In this document: positions 31,523 through 45,900 of the stretch, one piece after another | How the letters are laid out: each line of letters opens with the position of its first letter | Numbering within the stretch: position 1 is the first letter of the stretch | From: Gymnothorax reevesii | Lineage: Eukaryota > Chordata > Actinopteri > Anguilliformes > Muraenidae | Assembly: GCA_029721435.1 (NCBI GenBank) | Contig: CM056574.1 | Coordinates: 70,475,501-70,539,500, forward strand | Direction of reading: 5' to 3' | DNA: 64,000 nt | Notes under the pieces: model-generated | The model's database searches: none | What the model was told of the DNA's origin: nothing | What the model saw: only the letters and a program-made list of their open reading frames with translations | Position numbers and translations under genes: made by a program

Positions 31523-34170
31523 TTATTATTATTATTTTTATTATTCTTCCGATTTTTCAAAGGCCAATTTCGCCCCTTTCCATGTTGTGAAAACGCGTAT
31601 AACTTTCCCCATTCGTCCGGCCGGATCCGAAATTCGATATTGTTGGGCGGTCGCACAAGTCCGACCCCAATTGTCGAAATAGCGCCCCCTAAACACGTTT
31701 CAAAATTCCCATAGGGAAATTCGGTTTTTTTGTCGTAGGTAGACGAAATTCAGTTTTTATGTGCTTTGTAACAAGGCATAAAAAAAACTTCATTGGAGCC
31801 ACGCCCTAAACCAAACAGGAAGTCGGCCATTTTGATTTGAAATTTTGAATTTTAAAACGAACTCCTCCTCGGGATTTCGCCATATCGGCTTCAAATTCGG
31901 TACACATCATTGAGAGACCAAGCTGATTTAAAGTTGTGCTCTGCAGATCTGTAAGTCAAAGGGTGTGGCTGCTAGGGCGTGACAAATTATAGTGACTTGA
32001 GGAAAAAATTTCACAATGCTCTCACACCCAAATACTTGATTTTAGAAGCTTCAAACTTGCTGAACATGATAAGGGCGCCGCCGGAAACACCGTGATGTAT
32101 TAACTTCCCACTTTGCTCATAGCGCCCCCCTGTGGTAACAGGAAGTGACCACTCGTTACTTCCACTTGTACTGATGACACATTGTTGAACCCATCAACTT
32201 CATTTTACTTTTGAAACATGCAGAACAAGTTGATGAAGCTACATTCTGAACGCTGTATAGCTACGAGTAATGGCGTACGTGTGGCAAAGCGGCGACTTTG
32301 GATCCTTCGCCATGAAAATACGTTTGGGATTCCCAATGCTGTCACGCCCACATACTTGACTGTAGTAGCTCCAAACTTGCTCTACATGATGAATGCTCTG
32401 CCCTGAACGTCCAGATGCATTAACTTCCCACTTTGCTACTAGCGCCCCCCAGTGGTAATAGGAAGTGGCCACTTATTACTTTCACTTGTAGTGAGGACAC
32501 ATACTTGATCACATCAACCTCGTTCCACTTCTATTACATACAGAACAAATTGCTGAAGCTACCTAATGAATGCTGTGAAGCTACGCATAATGGTGTCCGT
32601 GTAGTGACGCGGCGACTATCCATCCCTCGCCATGAAATTACGTTTGGGTTTTTCGTTTCTTTAATAAACTTGCATCATCATAAAAATTAATAGACAGGTC
32701 AAGGGTGGCAAGTTCTCATATCTGATTGGGGCTTTGCCCATAAGGGCAGCAAAATGCCTCGATAGCGCCCCCTTGAAATTTTCAAAAATCCCTCCCCATA
32801 GGGGTTTTTTTGGAGTAGAAAGATGAAAATTGGTACACATGTGTAATTGGCCAAGACGCAAAAAAAGTTACTGGCATCATTTGTCTACTCCAAACAGGAA
32901 GTTGGCCATTTTGATTTTAACGTGTCATTTTTGCCTGATTTCCACATATTGTATTTCAACGCACTCCTACGAGAGATTTCATCCATTCAAAACCAGATGC
33001 ATTAATAAACATTGAAAGACCATGCTGATCAAAAGTTGTGCTCTGCAGGTCTGTAGGTCAGTGGGCGTGGCCGCTAACAGGAAGTGACCAGTTTTTACTT
33101 TCACTTGTACTGATGACACATAGTTGAACCCATCAACTTTATTCTCCCTGTACAACATGTAGAAGAAGTTGCTTAAACTACCTTACGAATGCTTTGATGC
33201 TTCGAGAAATGGCGTCCATGTGGCGATGCGGTGACAATGGATCCCTCGCCATGAAAATACGTTTGTGTTTTTGATGTTCTTAATGAACTCGTATCATCAT
33301 GGAAATTGATATGCCGGTCAAGGGTGGGAAGCTCTCACATCTGATTGGGGCGGTGCCCATGAGGGCAGCAAAATGCCTCGATAGCGCCCCCTTGGTATTT
33401 TGAAAAACCCCTCCCCTTAGGGGTTTTTTTGGAATTAGAAAATGAAAATTGGTACACATGTGTATGTTGCCAATGTGAACAAAAAAGTCTCTGGGACCAT
33501 GGATCAATTCCAAACAGGTAGTCAGCCATTTTGATTTTAATGTGTCATTTTGTCCCGATTTCCACATATTGCATATTAACGAACTCCTCCTAGCGATTCT
33601 GTCCAATAAACCTAATATTTATTTCAGATCATCAAAAGATCATGCTGATCAAAACTAGTGCTCTGCATGTCTGTCGCTAAATGGACCTGGCCGCCATGGT
33701 GTCCCCATTTCAGATGCCTCGCCAAACACATTCGAGCTGCTCTCTCTCCCTCATACTTCATCCAAATGGATTCAAAATTCCTGTATGTAGTGAAATCCCC
33801 ACCCTGAACGCCTCGATGTGCTGCTACACAATCGAGCTCATCATGCCCCCTTATGAAAACAGAGAATGCCACATTTTACGTAGAAACTGGCCGATTTGCT
33901 CAAAACTTCACTTTTGTGCTTAGGGTCTGCCCCTGAATGCATCTGCCCAAATTTGGTTACACTCTGAGCGCCTTCTGGTGGATGAAGTATCAACCTATCA
34001 TAACTCCTTCAGCTTGGCCCGATTCATTCGACACTTTCTCTCAGGTTGGGGCCGGCACTTGACCTGTCCAGTGGTTGAGAGTGCACAGCTGCACCCTTGA
34101 TGATCTCACCACAACCCCAACGTGCGCATGGGGGCGAGGGCCCGTTCAACGCTGCTTGCAGCTTTAATTA
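31516..34170 (+). repeat. Family A cassette A1' (2.66 kb)
   Basis: This copy of A1 has no LTR element: AAGTCCGACCCCAATTGTCG runs through at ~31,670, giving the empty site. From ~31,985 on it is almost identical to 26,060-28,247 at an offset of 5,922-5,923 bp. Confidence 0.88.
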
Positions 34171-37100
34171 TTATTATTTTATTTATTTTTTTTATTATTC
34201 TTCCGATTTTTCAAAGGCCAATTTCGCCCCTTTCCCAATTGTGAAAACGCGTATAACTTTCCCCATCCGCCGGCCGGATCCGAAATTCGATATTTTTGGG
34301 CGGTCGCACCAGTTCGACCCCAATTGTCGAAATAGCGCCCCCTAAACACGTTTCAAAATTCCCATAGGGAAATTCGCTTACTTTGTCGTAGGCAGACAAA
34401 ATTTGGTAGTTATATGCTTTGTCACAAGGCATACAAAAACTTTCATTGAAGTCACGCCCTAAACCCAACAGGAAGTCGGCCATTTTGATTTGAATTTTTG
34501 AATTTTAAAACGAACTCCTCCTAGGGATTTCGCTGGATTAGCTTCAAATTTGGTACACATCATCAAGAGACCAAGCTGATTTAAAGTTGTGCTCTGCAGA
34601 TCTGTAGGTCAATGGGCGTGGCTTCTAGGGCGTGACAAATTATAGTGACTTGAGGAAAAAATTTCACAATACTCTCACACCCAAATACTTGATTGTAGAA
34701 GCTTCAAACTTGCTGAACATGATTAGGGCGCCGCCCGGTACACCATGATTTATTAACTTCTCACTTTGCTAATAGCGCCCCCCTGTGGTAACAGGAAGTG
34801 AACACTCGTTACTTCCACTTGTACTGATGACACATTGTTGAACCCATCAACTTCATTTTACTTTTTAAACATGCAGAACAAGTTGATGAAGCTACATTAT
34901 GAATGCTGTATAGCTACAAGTAATGGCGTCCGTGTGGCGAAGCGGCGACTTTGGATGCCTCGCCATGAAAATACGTTTGGGATTCCCAATGCTCTCACGC
35001 CCACATACTTGACTGTAGTAGCTTCAAACTTGCTGGAGATGATCACTGCTCCGCCCTGAATGTCAAGATGCATTAAATTCCCATTTTGCTACTAGCGCCC
35101 CCATGTGGTCACAGGAAGTGACCACTTATTACTTTCACTTGTACTGAGGACACATACTTGATCAAATCAACCTCATTCCACTTCTATTACATGCAGAACA
35201 AATTGGTGAAGCTACCTTATAAATGCTGTAAAGCTACGCATAATGGCGTCCCTGTAGTGAAGCGACGACTATCCATCCCTCGCCATGAAAATACGTTTGG
35301 GTTTTTGATGTCTTTAATAAACTTGTATCATCATAAAAATTATTAGACAGGTCAAGGGTGGCAAGTTCTCACATATTATTGGGGCTTTGCCCATGAGGGC
35401 AGCAAAATGCTTCGAAAGCGCCCCCTTGAAATTTTCAAAAACCCCTCCCCATAGGGGTTTTTTTGGAGTAGAAAGATGTAAATTGGTACACATGTGTATT
35501 TGACCAAGACGCAAAAAAAAGTCTCTGGCATCATTTGTCCACTCCAAACAGGCAGTCGGCCATTTTGATTTTAACGTGTCATTTTTGCCTGATTGCCATA
35601 AATTGTATTTTAACGCACTCCTCCAAGAGATTTCATCCTTTCAAAACCAGATTTATTACTAAACATTGAGAGACCATGCTGATCAAAAGTTGTGCTCTGC
35701 AGGTCTGTAGGTCAGTGGGCGTGGCTACAAACAGGAAGTGACCAGTTTTTACTTTCACTTGCACTGAAGACATTTTGTTGAACCCATCAACTTCTTTCCC
35801 CCTGTACAACATGTAGAAGCAGTTGCTTAAACTACCCTAAGAATGCTGTGATGCTTCGAGTATTGGCGTGTGTGTGGCGATGCGGTGACAACGGATCCCT
35901 CGCCATGAAAATACGTTTGGGTTTTTGATGTCTTTAATATACTTGTACCATCATAAAAATTGATAAACCGGTCAAGGGTGGCAAGCTCTCACATCTGATT
36001 GGGGCTTTGCCCATCAGGGCAGCAAAATGCCTCGATAGCGCCCCTTGAAATTTTCAAAAACCCCTCCCCATAGGGGTTTTTTTGGAGTAGAAAGATGAAA
36101 ATTGGTACACATATGTATTTCGCCAAGACGCAAAAAAAAGTCTCTGGCATCATTTGTCCACTCCAAACAGGAAGTCGGTCATTTTGATTTTAGCGTGCCA
36201 TTTTTGCCTGATTTCTACATATTGTATTTTAACGCACTCCTCCTCGAGATTTCATCCATTCAAAACCAGATTTATTAAAAAACATTGAAAGACCATGCTG
36301 ATCAAAAGTTGTGCTCTGCAGGTCTGTAGGTCAGTGGGTGTGGCTACTAACAGGAAGTGACCAGTTTCTACTTTCACTTGTACTGATGACACATAGTTGA
36401 ACCCATCAACTTTATTCCCCCTGTACAACATGTAGAAGAACTTGCTTAAACTACCTTACGAATGCTGTGATGCTTAGACTAATGGCGTCCGTGTGGCGAT
36501 GCGGTGACAATGGATCCCTCGCCATGAAAATACGTTTGTGTTTTTCATGTTCCTAATGAATTCGTATCATCATGCAAATTGATATCCTGGTCAAGAGTGG
36601 CAAGCTCCAATATCTGATTGGGGTGGTGCCCATGAGGGCAGCAAAATGCCTCGATAGTGGCCCCTTGAAATTTTTAAAAACCCCTCCCCATAGGGGTTTT
36701 TTTGGAATAGGTACATGAAAATTGATACACATGTGTATGTTGCCTATTTGAACAAAAAAGTCTCCGGCACCATCGGTCAATTCCAAACAGGAAGTCAGCC
36801 ATTTTGATTTTAATGTGTCATTTCGGCCCGATTTCCACATATTTCATTTTAACAAACTCCTCCTACCGATTCCGTCCAATCAACCTAATATTTTCTTCAG
36901 ACCATCAAGAGACCCTGCTGATCAAAAGTAGTGCTCTGCATGTCTCTTGCTAAATGGACCTGGCCGCCATGGTGTCCCCATTCCAGATGCCTCGCCAAAC
37001 ACATTCGAGCTGCTCGCTCTCCCTCATACTTCATCCAAATGGATTCAAAATTCCTGTACGTAGTGAAAGCCCCACCCTGAACGCCTCGATGTGCTGTTAA

Positions 37101-37443
37101 ACAATCTAGCTCATTGCGCCCCTTTATGGAAACAGAGAATGCCACATTTTACGTTGAAATTGGCAGATTTGCTCAAAACTTCACATTTGTGCTTAGTATC
37201 TGCCCCTGAATGCACCTGCCCAAATTTGGTTATGCTCTGAGCGCCTACTAGTGGATGAAATATCAACTTATCATAACTCCTTCAGCATTGTCCGATTCAC
37301 TCGACACTTTCTCTCAGGTTGGGGCCGGCACTTGACCTGTCCAGTGGTCGTGAGTGCACAGCTGCACCCGTCATGATCTCACCACAACCCCAACGTGCAC
37401 ATGTGGGCGAGGGCCCGTTCAACGCTGCTTGCAGCTTTAATTA
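34164..37443 (+). repeat. Family A cassette A2' (3.28 kb)
   Basis: A near-identical copy of 28,241-31,522. The monomer motif lies at ~34,513, 35,615, 36,235 and 36,855. Confidence 0.88.
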
Positions 37444-40267
37444 TTATTATTATTATTTTTATTATTCTTTCGATTTTTCAAAGGCCAATTTCGCCCCTTT
37501 CCCAATTGTGAAAACGTGTATAACTTTCCCCATTCGTCCGGCCGGATCCGAAATTCGAGATTTTTGGGCGGTCGCACAAGTCCGACCCCAATTGTCGAAA
37601 TAGCGCCCCCTAAACACGTTTCAAAATTCCCATAGGGAAATTCGGTTTTCTTGTCGTAGGTAGACGAAATTCAGTTTTTATGTGCTTTGTAACAAGACAT
37701 AAAAAAAACTTCATTGGAGCCACGCCCTAAACCCAACAGGAAGTCGGCCATTTTGATTTGAAATTTTGAATTTTAAAACGAACTCCTCCTAGGGATTTCT
37801 CCGTATCGGCTTCAAATTCAGTACACATCATTGAGAGACCAAGCTTATTTAAAGTTGTGCTCTGCAGATCTGTAAGTCAAAGGGCGTGGCTGCTAGGGCG
37901 TGACAAATTTTATTGACTTGAGGGAAAAATTTCACAACAATCTCAAACCCAAATACTTGATTAAAGTAGCTTCAAACTTGCTGAACATGATGAGGGCACC
38001 GCCCTGAACGGCCTGATATACTAACTTTTCACTTTGCTAATAGCGCCCCCCTGTGGTAACAGGAAGTGACAACTCATTACTTCCACTGGGACTGATGGCA
38101 CAATGTTGAACCAATCAACTTCTTTTTTCTTGTAAAACATTCACAACAAGTTGCTGAAGCTACATTATGAACATTGTGTAGCTACGAGTAATGCCGTCCG
38201 TTTGGCGAAGCGGCGACTTTGGATCCTTCGCCATGAAAATACGTTTGGGATTCCCAATGCTCTCACGCCCACATACTTGACTGTAGTAGCTTCAAATTTG
38301 CTGGACATGATCATTGCTCTGCCCTGAACATCCAAATACATTAAATTCCCACTTTACTCCTAGCGCCCCCCTGTGGTAACAGGAAGTGACCAGTTATTGC
38401 TTTCACTTGTACTGATGACACATAGTTGAACACACCAACCTCATTCCACTTCTTTTACATGCAGAACAAATAGATGAAGCTACCTTATGAATACTTTGAA
38501 GCTACGCATAATGGCGTTTGCGTAGTGATGCAGCGACTTTCCATCCCTCGCCATGAAAATACGTTTGGGTTTTTGATGCCTTTAATAAACTTGTATCATC
38601 ATAAAAACTGATTGACAGGTCAAATGTGTCAAGCTCTCACATCTGATTGGGTTTTGTCTATGAGAGCAGCAAAATGCCTCGATAGCGCCCCCTTGAAATT
38701 TTCAAAAACCCCTCCCCATAGGGGTTTTTTTGGGTTAGGAAGATGAAAATTGGTACACATGTTTCTTTGGCCAAGACGGACAAAAAAGTCCCTGGCATCA
38801 TTTGTCTACTCCAAACAGGAAGTCGGCCATTTTGATTTTAACGTGTCATTTTTTCCTGATTTCCACAGATGGTATTTTAACGCACTCCTCCTAGAAATTT
38901 CATCCATTCATAACCAGATTTATTAATGAACATTGAAAGACCATCCTGATCAAAAGTTGTGCTCTGCAGGTCTGTAGGTCAGTGGGCGTGGCTCCAAACA
39001 GGAGGTGACCAGTTTTAACTTTCACTTGTACTGATGACATATAGTTGAACCCATGAACTTTATGTCCCGTGTACAATATGTAGAAGAAGTTGCTTAAACT
39101 TCCTTATGAATGCTGTGGTGCTTCGAGTAATGGCGTCCGTGTGGCGATGCGGTGACAATGGATCCCTCGCCATGAAAATATGTTTGGGTGTTTGACGTTT
39201 TTAATGAATTCCTATCATCATGGAAATTAATATGCCGGTTAAGGGTGCCAAGCTCTCACATCTGATTGGGACTTTGCCCATGAGGGCAGCAAAATGCCTC
39301 AATAGCGCCCCCTTTAAATTTTCAAAAACCCCTCCCCAAAGGGGTTTTTTTGGAGTAGAAAGATGAAAATTGGTACAAATATGTATTAGGCCAGAACGCA
39401 AAAAAAAGTTTCTGGCATCATTCGTGTACTCCAAACAGGAAGTCGGCCATTTTGATTTTAACGTGTCATTTTTGCCTGATTTCCACACATTGTATTTTAA
39501 CGCACTCCTCCTCGAGATTTCATCCAATCAAAACCACATTTATTAGTAAACATCAAGAGACCGTGTTGATCAAAAGTTGTGCTCTGCAGGTCTGCAGGTC
39601 AGTGGGCGTGGCCGCTAACAGGAAGTGACCATTTTTTACTTTCACTTGTACTGATGACACATAGTCGAACCCATCAACTTTATTCTCCCTGTACAACATG
39701 TAGAAGAAGTTTCTTAAGCTACCTTACGAATGCTGTGATGCTTCTAGTAATGGCGTTCGTGTGGCGATGCGATGAGAATGGATCCCTCGCCATGAAAATA
39801 CGTTTCGCTTTTTGATGTCTTTAATAAACTTGAATCATCATAAAAATTGAAAAACAGGTCAAGGGTGGCGGGCTCTCACATTGTATTCGGGGTTTGCCCT
39901 TGAGGGCAGCAAAATGCCTCGATAGCGCCCCCTTGAAATTCTCAAAAACCCCTCCCCATAGGAGTTTTTTTGGAGTAGGAAAATGAAAATTGATACACAT
40001 GTGTATTTGGCCAAGACGCATAAAAAAGTCTCTGGCATCATTGGTGTACTCCAAACAGGAAGTCAGCCATTTTGATTTTAACGTGTCATTTTTGCCTGAT
40101 GTCCACATATTGTATTTTAACGCACTCCTCCCAGAGATTTCATCCATTCAAAACCAGATTTATTATGAAACATTGAGAGACCATGTTGCACCCATCAGGA
40201 TCTCACCACAACCCCAACGTGCGCATGGGGGCGAGGGCCCGTTCAACGCTGCTTGCAGCTTTAATTA
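37437..40267 (+). repeat. Family A cassette A3 (2.83 kb, shortened 3' part)
   Basis: The start resembles A1' but then diverges (38,040 onward is clearly less similar). Monomer motifs lie at ~37,781, 38,883, 39,503 and 40,123. The usual A last segment is missing: GAGAGACCATGTTGCACCCA leads straight into TCAGGATCTCACCAC and the terminal module. It is followed directly by the first B cassette. Confidence 0.85.
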
Positions 40268-42945
40268 GGGCCCGAGCACCGACCGGTGCCAGTGCCCGGA
40301 ACGGGTCCTGGCACCGAAGGTGCGAGGAACCTATTGTTTTTGATGGGATTTTTATTATTATTCTTCTTCTTCTTCTTCTTCTTCTTCTTTTTATTCTGCT
40401 GCGAGAACGCATTTTTGAGGGCTTTGCCATGCACGAAAACTCACAAAAATTTGCCCACACGTCAGTCGTGGTGAAAATTGCAAACTATTATTTATTTTGT
40501 GCTTAAACATAACCCGGTGGCTCTATAGCGCCACCAAACACACGGCCATTTTGGAACGCACTTGCTTGGATTCTCACGAAATTTGGTAGGGTCATAGTAG
40601 TCATCCTAAATTTTTTTGTCAATTTTTTTGAAATTTTTTTGCATCACAGGAAGTGAGCTATGAGCCATTTCCTGCGTTTTTTCAGATTTTACGAACACAT
40701 TTTTGAGGGCTTAATCATACTCGAAAACTCACCAAACTTGGGTCATAGACTAAAAATATTAAGTTCTTCGATTTGATATCTCATTTGGCACTGGGGATGA
40801 CATGGTGGCTCTATAGCGCCCCCTAATACATAATTGAATTTTTGAAGGCATCAGCATGCTCGAAAACTCACGAAACTTTGCAAACATATTAAGCTGGTCA
40901 TACTCTTTACAAAAATATAGGGGTTACAGATAGATTTGGCAAAATTGCATTACAGCGCCACCTAGAAAATTTCAATGAAGCAGCCCTCGCAGCGTGTTTA
41001 AACTACATGTATGAAATTCGGTGGACATGTGTACTATGCCAAGACCTAAAAAAAAGTCTCTTGGTGCCATGATCTAGACTCAACAGGAAGTCCGCCATTT
41101 TTAATTGAATTTGCAAATTTTTTTTATTTTTTGCCATTCACAGCCGTCGTACTTTAACGAACTCCTCCTAGAGATTTTATTCTATCAACTTAAAATTTCG
41201 CATATGACATCTGAAGACCTCGTTGATGTTAAATTGCGAAGCTTTTTTGGATTCATTAAACTTTGTATCCGTGGCGTTGCGGCGAATTTCGATGTTCCGC
41301 CATGAAACAGGAAGTTGGTTTTACGCGCACATGCTTTGTGAGATTTGAGCGAAACTTCACTGGCTTGATTTAATTGTCCGCCTAAGTATAAATATATGCT
41401 AATATCAGATTGGGAGTGGTCAGGTGGCTCCACAGCGCCCTCTAGATACGGCCATGTTAAGATAAAAGTGCTTGAATGTTCATGAAATTTTGTGTGATCA
41501 TTGCATTCGTCATTGCAGGCAATGACTAATTTTTTGAAATTTTTTGGCCAAATAGGAAGTGAGTTTTGAGCTATTTCCTGCGTTTTTTCAAATTTTACAA
41601 ACGCACGTTTGAAAGCCTTAGAATACTCCAAAGCTCGCAAAACCTCGCACAAATTATAATTGTCTTATTCTCTTCAATGTCATCCATCAATTGGAGCCTA
41701 ATGTGGCACAATGGCTCTAGAGCGCCCCCAATCAGATTTATAAAAGAATTGCCTTTTTGAGGGTCTCAACATGTTCGAAAACTCACAAAATTTTGTAAAT
41801 GTATAAAGACCATCATTCATAATACTCTGGTAAAAAGCTTACATATTGGCATGGCAAAAATGTCATTATAGCGCCCCCTGTAAAATTTCAAATAAGCAGC
41901 CCTCGCAGCCCGTTGAACCTACATGTATGAAATTCGGTAGAGATGTGGAATATGACAAGACCTAAAAAAAAAGTCACTTGGTGCCATGACCTAGACTCAA
42001 CAGGAAGTCCGCCATTTTTAATTGAATTTACAACTTTTTTGGATTGTTGGCCATTCACAGGTGTCGTACTTTAACGAACTCCTCCTAGAGATTTCATCCG
42101 ATCAACTTGAAATTTGGCTATTAGTATCTAAAGACGTTGCTGATGTTAAATTGCGAAGCTTTTCTGGATTCATTGATTTTTGTATCCATAACGTTGCGGC
42201 GAATTTCGATGTCCCGCCATTAAACAGGAAGTTGGGTTTACTCCCACATACTTCATTGCTTTTCCCTGAAACTTTCCAAGCTTTATTAAATTGTCCTCCC
42301 AAGTATAAATATATGCTAACATTAGATCAGGAGTGGCCAGATGGCTCCACAGCGCCCTCTAGATACGGCTATGTTAAGATACAAGTGCTTGAATGTTCAT
42401 GAAATTTGGTGTGATCATTGCAATACTCATTCCGGGCAATGGCTAATTTTCTTGGCCAAACAGGAAGTGAGGGATGAGCTATTTTCTTGCGTTTTTCTAA
42501 ATTTCACGAACATACCTTTGAAGGCCTTAGAATACTCCAAAGCTTGCAAAACCGAGCACAATTTATTATTGTCTAATTCTCTTCAATGTCATCCATCCAT
42601 TGGCACTAAATATGGCATAATGGCTCTATAGCGCCCCCAATCAGATTTATAAAAGAATTACTCCTTTGCAGGTCTAAACGTGCTGGAAAATTAACAAAAA
42701 TTAACACACTCATGGAGTTCGGTAATACGATTACTATGTTGTAGATTTTACGCACAGGCATATCAAAATGGTACCATAGCACCCTTTAAAAAATTTTTGC
42801 ACTCCCCTCAGGAAACCACATTGTACGCGGTCCAGCAGTGTCCAATGGCTGTGAATGGACGCCTGCACCCATCAAGATCTTGCTGCCACCCCAACGTGCA
42901 CGAAGGCCGCGAGGGCCCTTTCAACGCTGCTTGCAGCTTTAATTA
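40261..42945 (+). repeat. Family B cassette B1 (2.69 kb, two monomers)
   Basis: The leader GGGCCCGAGCACCGACCGG has a strong hairpin (GGTGCCAG at 40,285 with CTGGCACC ending 40,315; inner CCCGGAACGGG). Then come CCTATTGTTTTTGATGGG, (TTC)n and TTCTGCTGCGAGAACGC. ~915-bp monomers carry ACGAACTCCTCCTAGAG at ~41,158 and ~42,075. It ends with the terminal module TTCAACGCTGC, then TTGCAGCTTTAATTA. Confidence 0.85.
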
Positions 42946-45900
42946 GGGCCCGAGCACCGACCGGTGCCAGGGCCCGGAACGGGTCCTGGCACCGAAGGTG
43001 CGAGGAACCTATTGTTTTTGATGGGATTTTTATTCTTCTTCTTCTTCTTCTTCTTCTTCTTCTTTTTATTCTGCTGCGAGAACGCATTTTTGAGGGCTTT
43101 GCCATGCACGAAAACTCACAAAAATTTGCCCACACGTCAGTCGTCGTGAAAATTGCAAAGTATTATTATTTTTGTGCTTGGACATGCCCCGGTGGCTCTA
43201 TAGCGCCACCAAACACGCGGCCATTTTGGAACGCACTTGCTCGGATTCTCACGAAATTTTATAGAGTCATAGTAGTCTTCATAAATTTTTTTGTAAATTT
43301 TTTTGAAATTTTTTTGCCTCACAGGAAGTGAGCTATGAGCCATTTCCTGCGTTTTTTCAGATTTTACGAACACATTTTTGAGGGTTTTATCATACTCGAA
43401 AACTCACCAAACTTGGCTCATAGACTAGAAATATTACGTTCTGTGATTCGACATCTCATTTGGCACTGAGTGTGACATGGTAGCTCTATAGCGCCCCCTA
43501 ATACATAATTGCATTTTTGAGGGCCTCAGCATGCTTGAAAACTCACAAAACTTTGCAAACATATTAAGCTGGTCTTACTTTTTACTAGGATATAGGGTTT
43601 ACAGATGGATGTGGCAAAATTGCATTACAGCGCCACCTAGAAAATTTCAATGAAGCTGCCCTCGCAGCGTGTTTGACCTACATGTACAAAATTCGGTGGA
43701 CATGTGTACTATGCCAAGACCTAAAAAAAAGTCTCTTGGTGCCATGACCTAGACTCAACAGGAAGTCCGCCATTTTTAATTGAATTTGCAACTTTTTTTA
43801 ATTTTTTGCCATTCACAGGCGTCGTACTTTAACGAACTCCTCCTAGAGATTTTATCCGATCAACTTAAAATTTGGCACAGGCCATCTAAAGACCTTTCTT
43901 ATGTTAAATTGCGAAGCTTTTTTGGATTCATCGAAATTTGTGTCCGTGGCGTTGCGGCGAATTTTGATGTTCCGCCATGAAAATGGAAGTTGCTTTTATG
44001 AGCACTTGCTTTGTGAGATTTGCGTGAAACTTTCCAGGCTTAATAATAGTCTACTTCCAAATATACCTATATGTTGATATTGGAGTGGGTGTGGTCAGGT
44101 GGCTCCACAGCGCCCTCTTGACACGGCCTTGTTGATATAAAAGTGCTTGAATGTTCATGAAATTTCGTCTGATCATTGCATTTGTTTTTTTGGGCTATGC
44201 TGATTTTTTTGAAATTTTTCGGCCAAACAGGAAGTGAGCTATGAGCCATTTCCTGCGTTATTCCAAATTTTACGAACACACGTTTGAAGGCCTTAGCATT
44301 CTCGAAAACTTGCAAAACTTGTAAAAATTATACTTGTCTGATTGTCTTCAATTTGAGGCAGAAATTGGCAGTCACTGTGGCATAATGGCCCTATAGCGCC
44401 CCCAATCAGATTTTCGAAAGAATTGCCCTTTTGAGGGTCTCAACATGCTCAAAAACTCACAAAATTTTGTACAATTCTAAAGACCATCATTCCTATTACA
44501 CTGATAAAAAATTTACAGATAGGCCTGGCAAAAATGGCATTATAGCGCCCCCTGGAAAATTTCAAATAAGCAGCCCTTGCATCGTGATTGACCTGCATAT
44601 ATGAACTTCGGTGGACATGTGGAATATCTTGAGACCTAAAAAAAAGTCTCTTGGAGCCATGACCTAGACCCAACAGGAAGTTTGCCATTTTTAATTGAAA
44701 TTTCAACTTTTTTAGATTTTTCGCCATTCGCAGGTGTCGTACTTTAACGAACTCCTCCTAGAGATTTTATCCGATCAACTTAAAATTTCGCATATGACGT
44801 CTAAAGACCTGGTCGATGTTAAATTGCGAAGCTTTTTTGTATCAACCGAACTATGTATCTGTGGCATCGCGGCGAATTTCGATGTTCCGCCCTGAAACAG
44901 GTAGTTGGTTTTACGCGCACATGCTTTGTGAGATTTGCGCGAAACTTCAAAGGCTTGATAAGAGTACACTTTCAAGTATACCTATATGTTGATATTACAT
45001 TGGGTGTGGTCAGGTGGCTCCACTGTGCCCTCTTGACACGGCCATATTGAGATAAAAGTGCTTGATTGTTCATGAAATTTAGTGTGATCATTGCATGTGT
45101 CATGTCAGGGAATGATAATTTTTTTGAAATTTTTTGGCCAAACAGGAAGTGAGCTATGAGCCATTTCCTGTGTTTTTCCAAATTTTAGAAACACATGTTT
45201 GGAAGCCTTAGAATACTCAAAATCTTGCAAAAAGTTGCACAAATTTTAATTGCCTTATTGTCTTCAATTTTATATATCAATTTACACTAAATTAGGTACA
45301 ATGGCTCTTTAGCGTCCCCAATCAGATTTTTGAAAGAATTGCCCTTTTAAGGGTCTCACCATGTTCAAAAACTTACAAAATTCTTTAACTGGATAAAGAA
45401 CATCATTTGTATTACTTTGACAAGAAACTTACTTATAGGCATGGCAAAAATTTAATTATAGCGCCCCCTGGAAAATTTCAAATAAGCAGCTCTCGCAGCC
45501 CGGTAAACCGACATCTATGAAATTTGGTATACATGTGGAATATGCCGAGACCTGAAAAAAAGTCTCTTGGTGCCATGACCTAGACTCAGCAGGAAGTCCG
45601 CCATTTTTAATTGAAATTGCAACTTTTTTGGATTTTTCGCCATTCACAAGTGTCGTACTTTCACGAACTCCTCCGAGAGGTTTTATCCGATCAACTTACA
45701 ATTTGGCAACTGATATTACGAGACATTGCCGATGTTAAATTGCGAAGCTTTTTTGGATTTATTGAACGATGAATCCAAGGCGACGCGGCGAATTTCGATG
45801 TTCCGCCATGAAACAGGAAGTTGGTTTTACTCCAACATACTTGGTGGGATTTGCCTGAAACTTTCCAAGCCTCATAAAAGTGTCCTCCCAAATATAAATA

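Noticed and set aside
28241..40267. Helitron identity for family A cassettes
   Set aside because: A small palindrome near the 3' end is suggestive, but there is no CTRR terminus, no 5' TC start and no Rep/helicase; not called.
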